A stretch of DNA of 64,000 nt from Spirosoma aerolatum (GTDB taxonomy: Bacteria > Bacteroidota > Bacteroidia > Cytophagales > Spirosomataceae). The position numbers and the translations under genes are program-made. Where the stretch lies: the NCBI RefSeq assembly GCF_002056795.1, contig NZ_CP020104.1:3421001-3485000 (forward strand), in the 5' to 3' direction. The notes under the pieces are model-generated. The model made no database searches, was not told the origin of the DNA, and worked only from the letters and a program-made list of their open reading frames with translations. Below, in pieces: positions 24,376 through 33,373 of this stretch; positions within the stretch are counted from its first letter, which is position 1, and each line of letters starts with the position of its first letter.

Positions 24376-25707
24376 ATGACATTTACCACCTGGAATCTGC
24401 TGTTTACGGGTATGGTCAGCTCGATTTTGTTGCTGAACATCGTGCAGTGGGGCATTTACCGCGAGCGTCTCTATGGCCTTTACACGCTGTATATGCTGGC
24501 TTGGTTGGTGTATTTTAGTTTGCGGGTGGCTGAGATTTATCACTACGTTTCGAATAGTACCTGGTATTTTGTGCGGGTTGCTGCGCCCATGTTCGCCTAT
24601 TTTGTTTACTTCGATTTTGCGAACGCGCTGATTCAGATACGCGACCGATTGCCGGGGTTGTTTCGGTGGTTTACGTTCGCCAAAGGGCTCATTCTGGCCT
24701 ATGTCGTATTGATGGGGTTGCTTTGCTTTGTTGTCGATGAATGGTATCCGACTCTGTACGACACGGCCCATACGTTGATGCGGCTATTCATGATTGGTCT
24801 GGCAGGTTATGGCGTCTGGCGGATCAGTCGACTGAATGGCATCGTACCCAAGTATGTAGCGCTAGGCTCCGGGTTTATTCTGGCTGGCGGGGCCGCTTCG
24901 ATGCTGCTGACAGCAGTCGGGGTGAAGATGAAAACGCCGGATTCATTTCTGGATGCACCACTTACCTACTTTGAGTTTGGCATACTGGCCGAGCTTATCT
25001 GCTTTACATTGATTTTAGGTTATCGGCAGCGGAGGGCGGCTATAAAAAGCGCTATCGTGGAGCAGCGATTGGCTCGCGAACGCGAACAGCTGCAACGACA
25101 ACGGCTGGAATCGGAACTGATAACCGAAAAACTCCAGCAGCAAATGTCGGCGGTGCAGATGATGGCCTTACAGTCTCAGCTTAATCCACATTTCTTATTC
25201 AATAGTCTCAATACCCTGTCGTCGCTGATTGCCGATGATCCACAACAGGCAGAACGATTTGTGGATGAAATGTCGAGTGTGTATCGATACCTGTTGCGTA
25301 ATAATGGGAGTGAACTGACCACGCTGCAAACCGAACTGGGCTTTGTGGAGTCGTATTATCACCTGCTTAAAACCCGGTATGGCGCTGGCATAAACCTGAA
25401 TACAACCGTCGACGAGCGCTTTTTGCAGTATAAGCTTCCTCCCTTAACGCTTCAGTTGCTGCTCGAAAATGCGGTAAAACATAACATCGTTTCGGCTGAT
25501 CGGCCTTTGTTAATTCAGTTGGTAACCAACCAGGATGGGTGGTTACAGGTAAGCAATACCCTTCAGCGTAAATCGGCAAGCCGGGTCAACTCAACTCAGA
25601 AAGGGTTATTGAATATTCTGTCGAAATACCAGCTTCTGGGGCAAAAGACCCCAACGGTAGAGGAAACGGCAACCGATTTTGTCGTTGCCCTTCCGTTGAT
25701 CAGATAA
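24376..25707 (+). CDS. LytS/YehU-type sensor histidine kinase
   Basis: The 443-residue protein has about six or seven membrane segments in residues 5-215, then a coiled-coil rich in Arg, Glu and Gln (220-260). The HisKA_7TM/LytS-type kinase core (PF06580) follows, with phospho-acceptor His272 in QSQLNPHFLFNSLN. The ATPase N-box is LLENAVKHN (residues 362-370). The C-terminal G boxes are short, as usual in this class. Such kinases normally phosphorylate a LytTR response regulator encoded next door, but none is present here. Signal and partner unknown. Confidence 0.88.
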   Translation: MTFTTWNLLFTGMVSSILLLNIVQWGIYRERLYGLYTLYMLAWLVYFSLRVAEIYHYVSNSTWYFVRVAAPMFAYFVYFDFANALIQIRDRLPGLFRWFTFAKGLILAYVVLMGLLCFVVDEWYPTLYDTAHTLMRLFMIGLAGYGVWRISRLNGIVPKYVALGSGFILAGGAASMLLTAVGVKMKTPDSFLDAPLTYFEFGILAELICFTLILGYRQRRAAIKSAIVEQRLAREREQLQRQRLESELITEKLQQQMSAVQMMALQSQLNPHFLFNSLNTLSSLIADDPQQAERFVDEMSSVYRYLLRNNGSELTTLQTELGFVESYYHLLKTRYGAGINLNTTVDERFLQYKLPPLTLQLLLENAVKHNIVSADRPLLIQLVTNQDGWLQVSNTLQRKSASRVNSTQKGLLNILSKYQLLGQKTPTVEETATDFVVALPLIR

Positions 25708-25855
25708 CACATCTGATGGTCCGTTTCATCCGAAATTGAGTAGCGTGTTGGTCGACAGGATGGCTTAGGTGTAAACGGTTTGGCTTTCTGTGCCAACTAT
25801 TCAGGCAGGATAGCCAGATACTAAATGGGGGTGGAGGATACCGCCAGGGCCCTAC

Positions 25856-25863
25856 TATTTTTG
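25856..25863 (+). promoter_or_regulatory. -7 element upstream of the 115-residue unknown gene
   Basis: TATTTTTG lies 22 nt before the ATG at 25886 and matches TAnnTTTG. No clear -33 motif is seen. Confidence 0.4.
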
Positions 25864-25885
25864 TTGCCAACAAACACAACTACCG

Positions 25886-26233
25886 ATGGATGAATTTTTT
25901 TCTCCCGATCAACGCTACAAAGTAAGTTTTGCCAGTAATGAAATCCGTATGAGTCACTGGATTGATCAGCCTTATTTAATACGGGTGAGTGACGATGAAA
26001 CGTTGTTTAGTCTCGACTATCTTTGGTCGGGCGATGGTGTGAACTGGATTGGCCCTTCAACCGTTACGATGCATCTTCGGCTCTATCCGGGTTTGCTATC
26101 CTGCGAAGTAACGTTGGATGCCGAGGCTAATCAGGGTTGGGTAAAAGGCCAGTCCGGTACCATGATGGGTACCCTGGAAGAGGTTCGGCAATGGATCAAT
26201 AATCTGGAGAATCCATCTAAATTATATCGATAA
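25886..26233 (+). CDS. conserved-looking hypothetical protein
   Basis: The 115-residue soluble protein is rich in predicted strands and aromatic residues (RYKVSFASNEIRMSHWIDQPYLIRV, then LFSLDYLWSGDGVNWIG). It ends in a helix, LEEVRQWINNL. No family is recognised. It has its own -7 element upstream, and its stop is followed 5 nt later by a 25-bp perfect inverted repeat, so it is probably a single-gene transcript. Confidence 0.65.
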   Translation: MDEFFSPDQRYKVSFASNEIRMSHWIDQPYLIRVSDDETLFSLDYLWSGDGVNWIGPSTVTMHLRLYPGLLSCEVTLDAEANQGWVKGQSGTMMGTLEEVRQWINNLENPSKLYR

Positions 26234-26238
26234 GTTGT

Positions 26239-26311
26239 AATAGAACACGGATTATTAGGATTGATAAAGACCGGTGTAAATTATAACAATCCTAATAATC
26301 CGTGTTCTATT
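26239..26311. repeat. perfect 25-bp inverted repeat filling the gap before the lipoprotein pair
   Basis: The left arm (26239-26263) and right arm (26287-26311) are exact reverse complements with a 23-nt loop. The element starts 5 nt after the upstream stop and ends about 22 nt before the preferred downstream ATG at 26334. There is no T run typical of a terminator. Confidence 0.9.
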
Positions 26312-26333
26312 GACGATTGTATTGCTACGCCAA

Positions 26334-27377
26334 ATGGGTAATTGGGAACGGTTTTTTATAAATATATTTCGCCTGACTGCAATAAGTTTGTTTCTGCTTT
26401 CCTGCCAACCGACCGATTCCCCCAAACAACTCACTACCGCTTTTTACCACTGGAAATCAACCTATAATCCTACACCGTCGGAGCTGGAATTGCTACAAAA
26501 AATGACGGTTAAGAAGGTTTATCTGCATCTGTTCGATGTGGATTGGGACCCGAAAACCCACCAGGCTATTCCTAAGGCTTTGATTCGATTTCAGCAAAAG
26601 CCGGTGGGTAATATTGTGCCGGTCCTGTTCATCACCAATCGGACACTGTTAAACCTGACGTCGGAGGGACTGCCTGATCTGGCTACGCATATTTCGGAAA
26701 CCGTCCGGCGAATCTGTCAGCAGCAATGTATTACTATTCATGAAGTGCAGTTCGATTGCGACTGGAGTGCGCGCACCCGAGATCGGTATTTCCGGCTCCT
26801 GAATCTGTTATCGAATCAGCTACGTTGCCCACTGTCGGCAACCATTCGCCTGCATCAGATCAAATACACCGACCAGACGGGAATACCGCCCGTAAGTCGT
26901 GGCATGCTCATGCTCTACAACGTGGCCGACTGGAAACAAGCCGATACGCGTAACTCTATCTATGATGTCGATGTGGCAGCCCAGTACCTGTCGTTCGTGA
27001 AAACCTATCCGTTACCCCTTGACCTGGTGATGCCATTGTTTCGCTGGACGGTCGTGTATCGAAACGGGCGTTTTCTAACGTTTTTGAATAATCTGGATCG
27101 GGGGAAATTGGCAAACAGCCTGTTTCTGACTGCCCAGCCAGAAAGTGTTCGTTTTATAGCAAATCGCGATACATCCGCTTTTGGGTTTTCCATCCGCCGG
27201 GGCGATCTGTTCCGAACGGAAGCTGTTTCTTCCGAAGTACTGCTGACGGAAAAAGAACGGGTTCTTCGGCAGATTAAAAACCCGACCCTTACATTTGCTT
27301 TGTACCACCTCGATTCTACCGTTTTAGCGGCCTATTCTCGTGAAACCATCCAAACCCTCCTCCGTCCGATTCCGTAA
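26334..27377 (+). CDS. uncharacterised lipoprotein, first of a pair
   Basis: Starting from the ATG at 26334 gives a 347-residue protein whose signal peptide ends in the lipobox LLSC (Cys24). A TTG eight codons earlier lies in the inverted repeat and is less likely. The body begins TTAFYHWKSTYNPT and contains VKKVYLHLFDVDWDP, VPVLFITN and EVQFDCDWSARTRDRYFRLLN, a strand-helix alternation suggesting a TIM-like barrel. The acidic FDCDW motif could be an active-site strand. I believe related protein pairs occur in other Bacteroidota, but no function is known to me. The next gene overlaps its end by 38 bp, indicating coupled expression. Confidence 0.75.
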   Translation: MGNWERFFINIFRLTAISLFLLSCQPTDSPKQLTTAFYHWKSTYNPTPSELELLQKMTVKKVYLHLFDVDWDPKTHQAIPKALIRFQQKPVGNIVPVLFITNRTLLNLTSEGLPDLATHISETVRRICQQQCITIHEVQFDCDWSARTRDRYFRLLNLLSNQLRCPLSATIRLHQIKYTDQTGIPPVSRGMLMLYNVADWKQADTRNSIYDVDVAAQYLSFVKTYPLPLDLVMPLFRWTVVYRNGRFLTFLNNLDRGKLANSLFLTAQPESVRFIANRDTSAFGFSIRRGDLFRTEAVSSEVLLTEKERVLRQIKNPTLTFALYHLDSTVLAAYSRETIQTLLRPIP

Positions 27378-29781
27378 AATTGCCTTGTCTGTAGCTGTGC
27401 TGCTGGGTTTTGCCTGCGGCCCCTCATTTGATCCAAATGAGTTTATGAGTTTTTTTCAGCCCGAATCGGCTGCCATGCTGCCGAGCGACCGAGGGTTTGT
27501 GTTTTCTCCCCAGCTCTATGCCGATACTGAATGGGGTGTTTCGTATGAAGATACCTTGGTGATCGACGAAAATGTACGGGCCTGGGCTGCGTATGCCGGG
27601 GGGCAGTTGTCTGAAACCGAAGTGAGTAAGGCTCTTTACAAAGAAGATCCTGACGCCGTTACGAAGCTGACCTCAACTCTTGAAACGTCTAAAAATCAGG
27701 CCGTATCGTACCTGAAATTCGCCTGGTCGGCCGACAATGGACAGGCGAATCCCTGGTCCACAGATGCTACGCCTGTCGATAGTGCACGATTGCCGCAACT
27801 ATTGGAAGAGGCCAAGTCTGCTTATAAAACGACCAGCGATGCTTTTTTAAAAGAACGGTATGCGTTTCAGGCGGTTAAGCTAGCGTGCGAACGGGCTGAT
27901 TACAAGCAGGCTTTTCAACTGTACGATCAGCTTATAAAGCCTTTACCAAAGAAAACGTTCATAAGCGACTGGGCACTTTGCCGTCGGGCGGGAGCGACGC
28001 TGGCGTTGGGCGACACAGCAAGGGCAATTTACGAATTTGCTCAGGTGTTTGATCGATGCCCGTCGCGCCGGAGGGCTGCTGAAACGAGCCTGCGAAAATA
28101 TGGAATCACGTTTCGCGACGAAGCGCTACAGTACGCCCAAACAGATGGAGAACGAGCGGCCGTTTATGCCCTATGTGCCATTCAGCCAGGGCAGGACGCA
28201 CTGGATCTGCTCAAAGCACTCGTGCATCTGGCTCCCAAAAATCCACTGGTCGAACTGGTTATGGCGCGGGAAATCAACCGCAACGAATATTATTTTTTCA
28301 TGGATGGACCTGAGTACATGCACAGCACCTACAGTTCTGAGCCAGATTCGCTTGGGTTCGTTGGCCGTCGGGCCGAGTCCGTATCCTATTTCGATAAACT
28401 TCGGGCGTTTGCGCTTGAGTCGGCTGAGAATAAGGCGCTTGGCGATGGCGCATTCTGGTACACAGCTGCTGCTTACCTGGACTATATTGGAAAAGACTAT
28501 AAAGAGGCACAAACGCATCTGGATCAGGCAGCCCAGCTTCCGACCGGCAATCCGAATCTGAAAAAACAGATTGCCTTACAACGCATGCTGCTGCTGGCTG
28601 CTCAAACATCAGTCATGACACCCGACGTTGAGCATCTGCTAATTGGTTACCTGGAGGAGTTCGATACGACCCAGAGCTTCCGGCTGAACAACGCGTTTGT
28701 GGCGACCTGCAAACAGTTTGCGGCTATTTATCAGCAGAAAGTAGAGACTAAACAGGGTTGGTTCGCCAGTTGTACGCGTTCGAAAACCCCCGATGTCGAT
28801 GGGCCGAGTCAGGCGAAAGCGTACCTGTTAACCATGCTGACAACGCAGGGGAATGGCGATTTTTCGAGCATTGCCGACCCGATCGCCATTGAAGATTCGG
28901 TGCCGTCGATTACCGTTCGACAAACGCTTGCCTATGCCAGTCAAGCCAGCCTGACTGATTTCGATAAGCGACTGTTAAAACTGTCGGGCCTGACCAGTGA
29001 CTACCTGAATCTGCTCCTTGGCCGACGACTTATGATGGAACATCACTATGCCGAGGCTGCCGACGTATTTACCAAAGTAGACCCGAAAACGTGGAAGAAC
29101 GATGCTTTCACAACGTTCTTTACGCATAATCCCTTTGCCATAAAAATGCCCCGTTTGCAAGGAAGGGGCGTAAACTTCCCCGCTGAGTCTGAAGACAATC
29201 CATACACTCCAGTAAGCTTTGCCCGACGCATGGCCGAACTGGAACAGCAGGCGAAATCGGCTTCGGGCGATAAAGCGGCTGAACTCTACTATCTGTTAGG
29301 GTGTGGTGCCTGGAATATGAGTTGGTACGGTAATGCCTGGCTCGTAACAAAGTCGTTCTGGAGTGGGGGCGAGCCACCCGTTTATGATACGCCAACCGAT
29401 CCCACTCAGAAACAAAAGCGTTTCGATGAACTGATGCACACGGACTATTACACGACGACTACAGCCCGTACCTATTTCGAAAAGTCGGCAAAATCGGCTA
29501 ATACTCCCGCTCTGGCCGATCGTTCGGCCTATATGGCAGCCCGGTGTGAAGCCAATGCTTTTTCGTTGCAGAAGTCCATCGAGCAGGTTCGGAATGGCTA
29601 TGTGTATGAAGAGGATTCAACCTTTGTAAAAAAAATGCTGGCTCTTCGTAAAACGAAATATGCTCAGTATTACAAAGACTTTTTCAACAATCACACGCAT
29701 AGCCCGTTCAATCAGGAAATGATTCGCGAATGTGCGATGTACAAAGATTTCCTGTCGTTTGGCGAGGGTCTGGAAAAATAA
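27340..29781 (+). CDS. large uncharacterised lipoprotein with helical repeats, second of a pair
   Basis: The 813-residue protein starts at a GTG inside the preceding gene. Its signal peptide is followed by the lipobox GFAC (Cys26), and mature residues begin CGPSFDPNEF. Much of the body looks like TPR-type helical hairpins (for example CRRAGATLALGDTARAIYEFAQVFDRCPS near 208-235, and YLDYIGKDYKEAQTHLDQAAQLP). It would be anchored to the outer or inner membrane and could scaffold protein contacts. The 38-bp overlap with the first lipoprotein argues that the two work together. No enzyme motif was seen. Confidence 0.78.
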   Translation: MKPSKPSSVRFRKIALSVAVLLGFACGPSFDPNEFMSFFQPESAAMLPSDRGFVFSPQLYADTEWGVSYEDTLVIDENVRAWAAYAGGQLSETEVSKALYKEDPDAVTKLTSTLETSKNQAVSYLKFAWSADNGQANPWSTDATPVDSARLPQLLEEAKSAYKTTSDAFLKERYAFQAVKLACERADYKQAFQLYDQLIKPLPKKTFISDWALCRRAGATLALGDTARAIYEFAQVFDRCPSRRRAAETSLRKYGITFRDEALQYAQTDGERAAVYALCAIQPGQDALDLLKALVHLAPKNPLVELVMAREINRNEYYFFMDGPEYMHSTYSSEPDSLGFVGRRAESVSYFDKLRAFALESAENKALGDGAFWYTAAAYLDYIGKDYKEAQTHLDQAAQLPTGNPNLKKQIALQRMLLLAAQTSVMTPDVEHLLIGYLEEFDTTQSFRLNNAFVATCKQFAAIYQQKVETKQGWFASCTRSKTPDVDGPSQAKAYLLTMLTTQGNGDFSSIADPIAIEDSVPSITVRQTLAYASQASLTDFDKRLLKLSGLTSDYLNLLLGRRLMMEHHYAEAADVFTKVDPKTWKNDAFTTFFTHNPFAIKMPRLQGRGVNFPAESEDNPYTPVSFARRMAELEQQAKSASGDKAAELYYLLGCGAWNMSWYGNAWLVTKSFWSGGEPPVYDTPTDPTQKQKRFDELMHTDYYTTTTARTYFEKSAKSANTPALADRSAYMAARCEANAFSLQKSIEQVRNGYVYEEDSTFVKKMLALRKTKYAQYYKDFFNNHTHSPFNQEMIRECAMYKDFLSFGEGLEK

Positions 29782-29839
29782 GCCAGGCACGTTCTCGGTA
29801 AGATGAGTACCTAAAATTGGCTAAACGAATCAGAAACAG

Positions 29840-30484
29840 ATGGAAACCAAACAGAAGGCTGTCGGAAACTTTAATGCGGTTGCACCCGTTTACGATTTCC
29901 TCGCCTTCGTTGTGTTTGGTCGTAAGCTACAGCAGGCACAACTGACCTGGCTAAACCGGATTCCGATAGGGGCTACAATACTACTAGTCGGTGGTGGAAC
30001 GGGCTGGCTGTTGCAGCAGGTATTGACGCGTTGCCTGCCAAAGCGGGTGGTTTATCTGGAAGCCTCGGCCCAGATGCTCGCCCGTGCCAGTCGGCGGATG
30101 GTACGGCAGTCGGTTATGGGTAGTGTCGAATTTCGATTGGGGGATGAAACCAGTTTGACCGATAAAGACCGTTTCGATGTGATACTGACGCCTTTTGTAT
30201 TGGATCTCTTTTCGGAATCGTTTCTACAAAACTCATTCGTACCTCAGCTATACAGTGTGCTGAAACCGGGTGGCTTATGGTTGGTTACCGACTTTGTACC
30301 AACCACCATCGGATGGCAACGAACATTACTTTGGATGATGATCCAGTTTTTTCGGTTGACAGCGGGTATCCCGACCCGACAGTTAGCCAATTGGCAACGG
30401 GTGCTTGCAGCAGCTAACTTATCAGCACGGGAGCAGGGGCACCATCTGAAAGGAATGGTGGCTACTGATGTTTGGGTGCGGTAG
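29840..30484 (+). CDS. class I SAM-dependent methyltransferase
   Basis: The 214-residue protein has a SAM-binding fold: YDFLAFVVFGRKLQQAQ near the start, the glycine-rich motif ILLVGGGTGWLLQQV (47-61), the acidic YLEAS strand and a late LKPGGLWLVTDF segment (motif post-I to III). The layout recalls UbiE/COQ5-type enzymes, but the first motif is VGGGTG rather than LDxGxG. The methyl acceptor is unknown. It stands between the lipoprotein pair and a convergent unknown gene. Confidence 0.8.
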   Translation: METKQKAVGNFNAVAPVYDFLAFVVFGRKLQQAQLTWLNRIPIGATILLVGGGTGWLLQQVLTRCLPKRVVYLEASAQMLARASRRMVRQSVMGSVEFRLGDETSLTDKDRFDVILTPFVLDLFSESFLQNSFVPQLYSVLKPGGLWLVTDFVPTTIGWQRTLLWMMIQFFRLTAGIPTRQLANWQRVLAAANLSAREQGHHLKGMVATDVWVR

Positions 30485-30496
30485 CCTGCGCTGGGT

Positions 30497-31228
30497 CTAT
30501 AAGTTGCTGAAGACTTTGGTTAAGGCAGGTATCGCATGAATATCATACCACTCTTCACCTCCCAGATTTAACCACCGCCCGTCCCGCTTTGGGCGTTTGA
30601 GTAGTGCATCATCCGGCGAGAAGTCATGCGCGTACACCTTACTCATGATTTGCTGGAGGGTTGTCCAGGGGAATGTACGCGAACGTTCACGTCGCTGCTG
30701 TACGCTGCGGATCGTTACCTGTCGTTCCGCAAAAGAGCCTGTCAGGTAGATTTCACTATCACCCTGGCGGCTGTTGAGATCGAGGTAGGTTAGCTCGAAG
30801 GGGCGTTCGCGACCTGTAATTTCATAGGTCGCCTGCATGAGTTCCTGGACCAGATAGTGCCAATCGTCGATGTTGTTTGGCTGGCCTTGTCGGGTATTAT
30901 TGGCTTCGATGGTCATACTCCAGAAATCGTCGTCTTCTTCCAGCGAATCCTCTTCCAGCGGCTGCAATTCAGTTTTGCGAATCAAGGTCGTCATCGTGTC
31001 CAGCCAGGTTTTGGGCAACTGACCTTTCCAGCTAAAATCGTCATCGCGGGTATACCCCTCAGCCTGTAATTCATCGTCGTCAATGTCGTCGCGGTCGGGA
31101 TAGGTAATAACTAACTCTATCTGTAAGGCATTGCTACTAACCGGACGGGCCGAGAGGGTGTAAAAATAGGCATATGGAGCTGGTAACGAGCGAGCGGTCT
31201 GATAGCGAATATGAAGGTGCTTAAACAT
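30497..31228 (-). CDS. hypothetical protein
   Basis: The 243-residue soluble protein has no signal peptide and a strikingly acidic composition in residues 45-110 (DRDDIDDDELQ and LEEDSLEEDDDFW). Its C-terminal part ends GRWLNLGGEEWYDIHAIPALTKVF. No family is recognised. Its start is 24 bp from the stop of the MenE-like gene on the same strand, so it is probably the last gene of that minus-strand run. Confidence 0.65.
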   Translation of the reverse strand: MFKHLHIRYQTARSLPAPYAYFYTLSARPVSSNALQIELVITYPDRDDIDDDELQAEGYTRDDDFSWKGQLPKTWLDTMTTLIRKTELQPLEEDSLEEDDDFWSMTIEANNTRQGQPNNIDDWHYLVQELMQATYEITGRERPFELTYLDLNSRQGDSEIYLTGSFAERQVTIRSVQQRRERSRTFPWTTLQQIMSKVYAHDFSPDDALLKRPKRDGRWLNLGGEEWYDIHAIPALTKVFSNL

Positions 31229-31251
31229 ACATGTTGATAGAATACCAACCC

Positions 31252-32337
31252 TCAGGAGGGTGATTGGTCAAGATAGTTGGCGACGGTTGCCCGGCGATCA
31301 ATTTTACCCGTAGGGGTTTCAGCAAAATTAGGGACAATAATGACATCTTTGGGAATGACATATTTACCGATTGTCTGGCGGATGTCGGCCTCCGCTGTTT
31401 CCCATGCTTGCCAAAATGATTCGGACGGGGTAGAATGAATCAGTTCAATGAAAGCTACTACACGCTGTCCCAATTGTTCATCGGGTAGACCCGCAATGAT
31501 AACCCGATGGGATAGACCGTAGTTGGTTAATACTTGACTGATTCGCTGCTCTATTAATTCGGGTTGTAGTTTAACCCCGCCTGAATTGATGATGGCATCG
31601 GCCCGGCCCAGCAGACGAAAATGTAGATTATCTAGTAATTCAACCACGTCGTTGGTCTGGACACGCTCAAAATTGGTGGCGGCCGATGTAATATGTAAAC
31701 AGCCTCGTTCGTCGGTACCCAGAGTTACGCCATCAAGCGCCTTGAATATAGCCGATGCGTCGGGGCCATTCAATCGGCGGAGGGCAATGTGAGAGACTGT
31801 TTCGGTCATGCCATAGGTGGCAAAAACAGGGGCAGTAATCACTTGTAATGCCTTCTCCAGAGCCATACTGGTAGCTGCACCGCCTACCAGTATGGCTTTC
31901 ATGCCATTCAGAATTGGAAGCTTGTCGGGCGATTGTTCCAGAATTGTTTGTAGTTGCAGGGGGACCAGGGCCGTAAAAGCGAAATGGGATGTTGTCGGGT
32001 CAAGGTGTTCTAGTGGATTGCTGGAGGGTTCAAGGAGGGTCATCGGCAGACCAAGCTCCAGCCCTCGTACCAGCATCATGGTACCGGCCACATACCGAAT
32101 ATTCAGGCAAACCAGTGCTGCGTCGCCTGCCTGTAAATCAAGCGTCTGTCCGGTTAGGCGGGCGCTGGCCTGCATCTGCGCCCGCGTCAGTCGAATCGGT
32201 TTAGGCGTCCCGGTCGATCCCGACGTATGGAGAACAAATTCTGTTTGCCCACTTTGCCAGGCTTTGCAAAAATCCAGCGCTTCGGATTCATAGGGCGTAG
32301 CAGGCTGGGGCCAATAGGACGGTGACAGAATATGCAT
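31252..32337 (-). CDS. menE: AMP-binding enzyme, probable o-succinylbenzoate-CoA ligase
   Basis: The 361-residue protein has the adenylate-forming motifs FVLHTSGSTGTPKPI (36-50), YGMTETVSHIAL, LGRADAIINSGGVKLQPELIE and the C-terminal catalytic Lys region PTGKIDRRA. It is shorter than typical acyl-CoA synthetases because the N-terminal subdomain is reduced, as in MenE of Bacteroidota. MenE activates o-succinylbenzoate in menaquinone synthesis. menB lies 1.6 kb away, which supports the assignment, but no other men genes are in view. Confidence 0.78.
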   Translation of the reverse strand: MHILSPSYWPQPATPYESEALDFCKAWQSGQTEFVLHTSGSTGTPKPIRLTRAQMQASARLTGQTLDLQAGDAALVCLNIRYVAGTMMLVRGLELGLPMTLLEPSSNPLEHLDPTTSHFAFTALVPLQLQTILEQSPDKLPILNGMKAILVGGAATSMALEKALQVITAPVFATYGMTETVSHIALRRLNGPDASAIFKALDGVTLGTDERGCLHITSAATNFERVQTNDVVELLDNLHFRLLGRADAIINSGGVKLQPELIEQRISQVLTNYGLSHRVIIAGLPDEQLGQRVVAFIELIHSTPSESFWQAWETAEADIRQTIGKYVIPKDVIIVPNFAETPTGKIDRRATVANYLDQSPS

Positions 32338-32352
32338 GGTATAAAATGACTA

Positions 32353-32766
32353 TTAAGTATGCGCGCCCTGTGTCTGATTGTTAGAATGACTTAAAGAAGG
32401 TAAGAGCGCCAATTCCGTAAAGGCTCCGGCTGCAATACCGATGGCATAGCAGAGCAGATCACTCCAGAGAAAGCCAAAGCCTAGTACCAGACCTCCCAGT
32501 CGGGTTGATCGCAGGTAATCGATCCAGGGAGCGTGGTATAATTGACTGAGTTCAATGCACACAGAAAACAGAAGGGCGACCAGTGCAATCGTGGTGGTTG
32601 ACCGTCGGCGGAACAGGAATCCAAAACCCAGAAATACCATCAATGCCCATAATGTATCACCTGCATAATTCCGGATGAACGAGTCTGGACCTGGAAGCCA
32701 TCGTGATGCCAGCCCGAACCCAACGACGCCGACCAGTAGGAGTCCGTAACTAACCCGATTGCGCAC
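32353..32766 (-). CDS. DUF2809 membrane protein
   Basis: The 137-residue protein has four hydrophobic segments (about residues 7-24, 37-52, 60-74 and 90-118). It also has the family-like stretch ALLFSVCIELSQLYHAPWID followed by LRSTRLGGLVLG, resembling VanZ-related DUF2809 proteins. The function is unknown. It sits between menE and the Rieske gene with 15-bp gaps on both sides, so the three are likely one operon. Confidence 0.75.
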   Translation of the reverse strand: MRNRVSYGLLLVGVVGFGLASRWLPGPDSFIRNYAGDTLWALMVFLGFGFLFRRRSTTTIALVALLFSVCIELSQLYHAPWIDYLRSTRLGGLVLGFGFLWSDLLCYAIGIAAGAFTELALLPSLSHSNNQTQGAHT

Positions 32767-32781
32767 AGCTGGTATAATCGC

Positions 32782-33252
32782 TTAATTATGGACTCGAATG
32801 GTTTTTGCCGCCAGGTTGGTCTCAACCGTGTATTGAGTGAGCGGAACGACTGCCGGACCAGCGATGACATCGCCATTCGTAGCGAAGCGGGAGAGGTGGA
32901 GTGGGCAATAGAATTGATTTTCTACGGATTTATAAACCAGTTGAGTGTTTTGATGGGTACAGTTGGCCGAAACAGCTATATACCGCCCATCTTTAGTTTG
33001 TGCAACAATCACTCCATTGGCGATTACATAGCCTCCCTTTACGGTCAGATTTTCGTTGGCCCGATCATCCAGCCGTAATGTAAAGTCAACTTTTTTTGTA
33101 GTAGGTGTGGGCGGTGGAGAGCCATCCGCCTGATCGCTGCAGCCAATCATACAGCGCTTAAGGACTATGGCGCCAATACTGGTTCCAACCAGCCGAAAAA
33201 AATCCTGACGGTGCATTGTTGGCTGATCTGAGGGCAGAAACGTAGTATCCAT
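32782..33252 (-). CDS. Rieske [2Fe-2S] protein, exported
   Basis: From the ATG at 33252 the protein has about 156 residues (an upstream ATG at 33279 is possible). A hydrophobic segment with MHRQDFFRLVGTSIGAIVL precedes two Cys residues, suggesting a Tat-like or lipoprotein signal. The cluster ligands are Cys and His in ANCTHQNT and in FYCPLHLS. The second box has PLHLS in place of the usual PCHGS, so loop packing may differ from cytochrome bc1 Rieske proteins. It could carry electrons at the outer face of the membrane. Its partner is unknown. Confidence 0.82.
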   Translation of the reverse strand: MDTTFLPSDQPTMHRQDFFRLVGTSIGAIVLKRCMIGCSDQADGSPPPTPTTKKVDFTLRLDDRANENLTVKGGYVIANGVIVAQTKDGRYIAVSANCTHQNTQLVYKSVENQFYCPLHLSRFATNGDVIAGPAVVPLTQYTVETNLAAKTIRVHN

Positions 33253-33314
33253 AGTGGTTTTGATGTACTTTTGTGGCATTATGCCGGATTCATCGGTGTA
33301 AATATGCGTTATTT

Positions 33315-33348
33315 TTTGTCATTCAACGACAGCAAACAAATACGTTTG
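33315..33348 (+). promoter_or_regulatory. promoter for the DUF2452-menB operon
   Basis: TTTG (33315-33318) is followed after 22 nt by TACGTTTG (33341-33348) and then C, fitting the Bacteroidota -33/-7 consensus in both boxes. The ATG at 33374 would follow a leader of about 20 nt. This is the best two-box match in the window. Confidence 0.55.
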
Positions 33349-33373
33349 CCGGGCGGTTACCCAATTAACAAAT

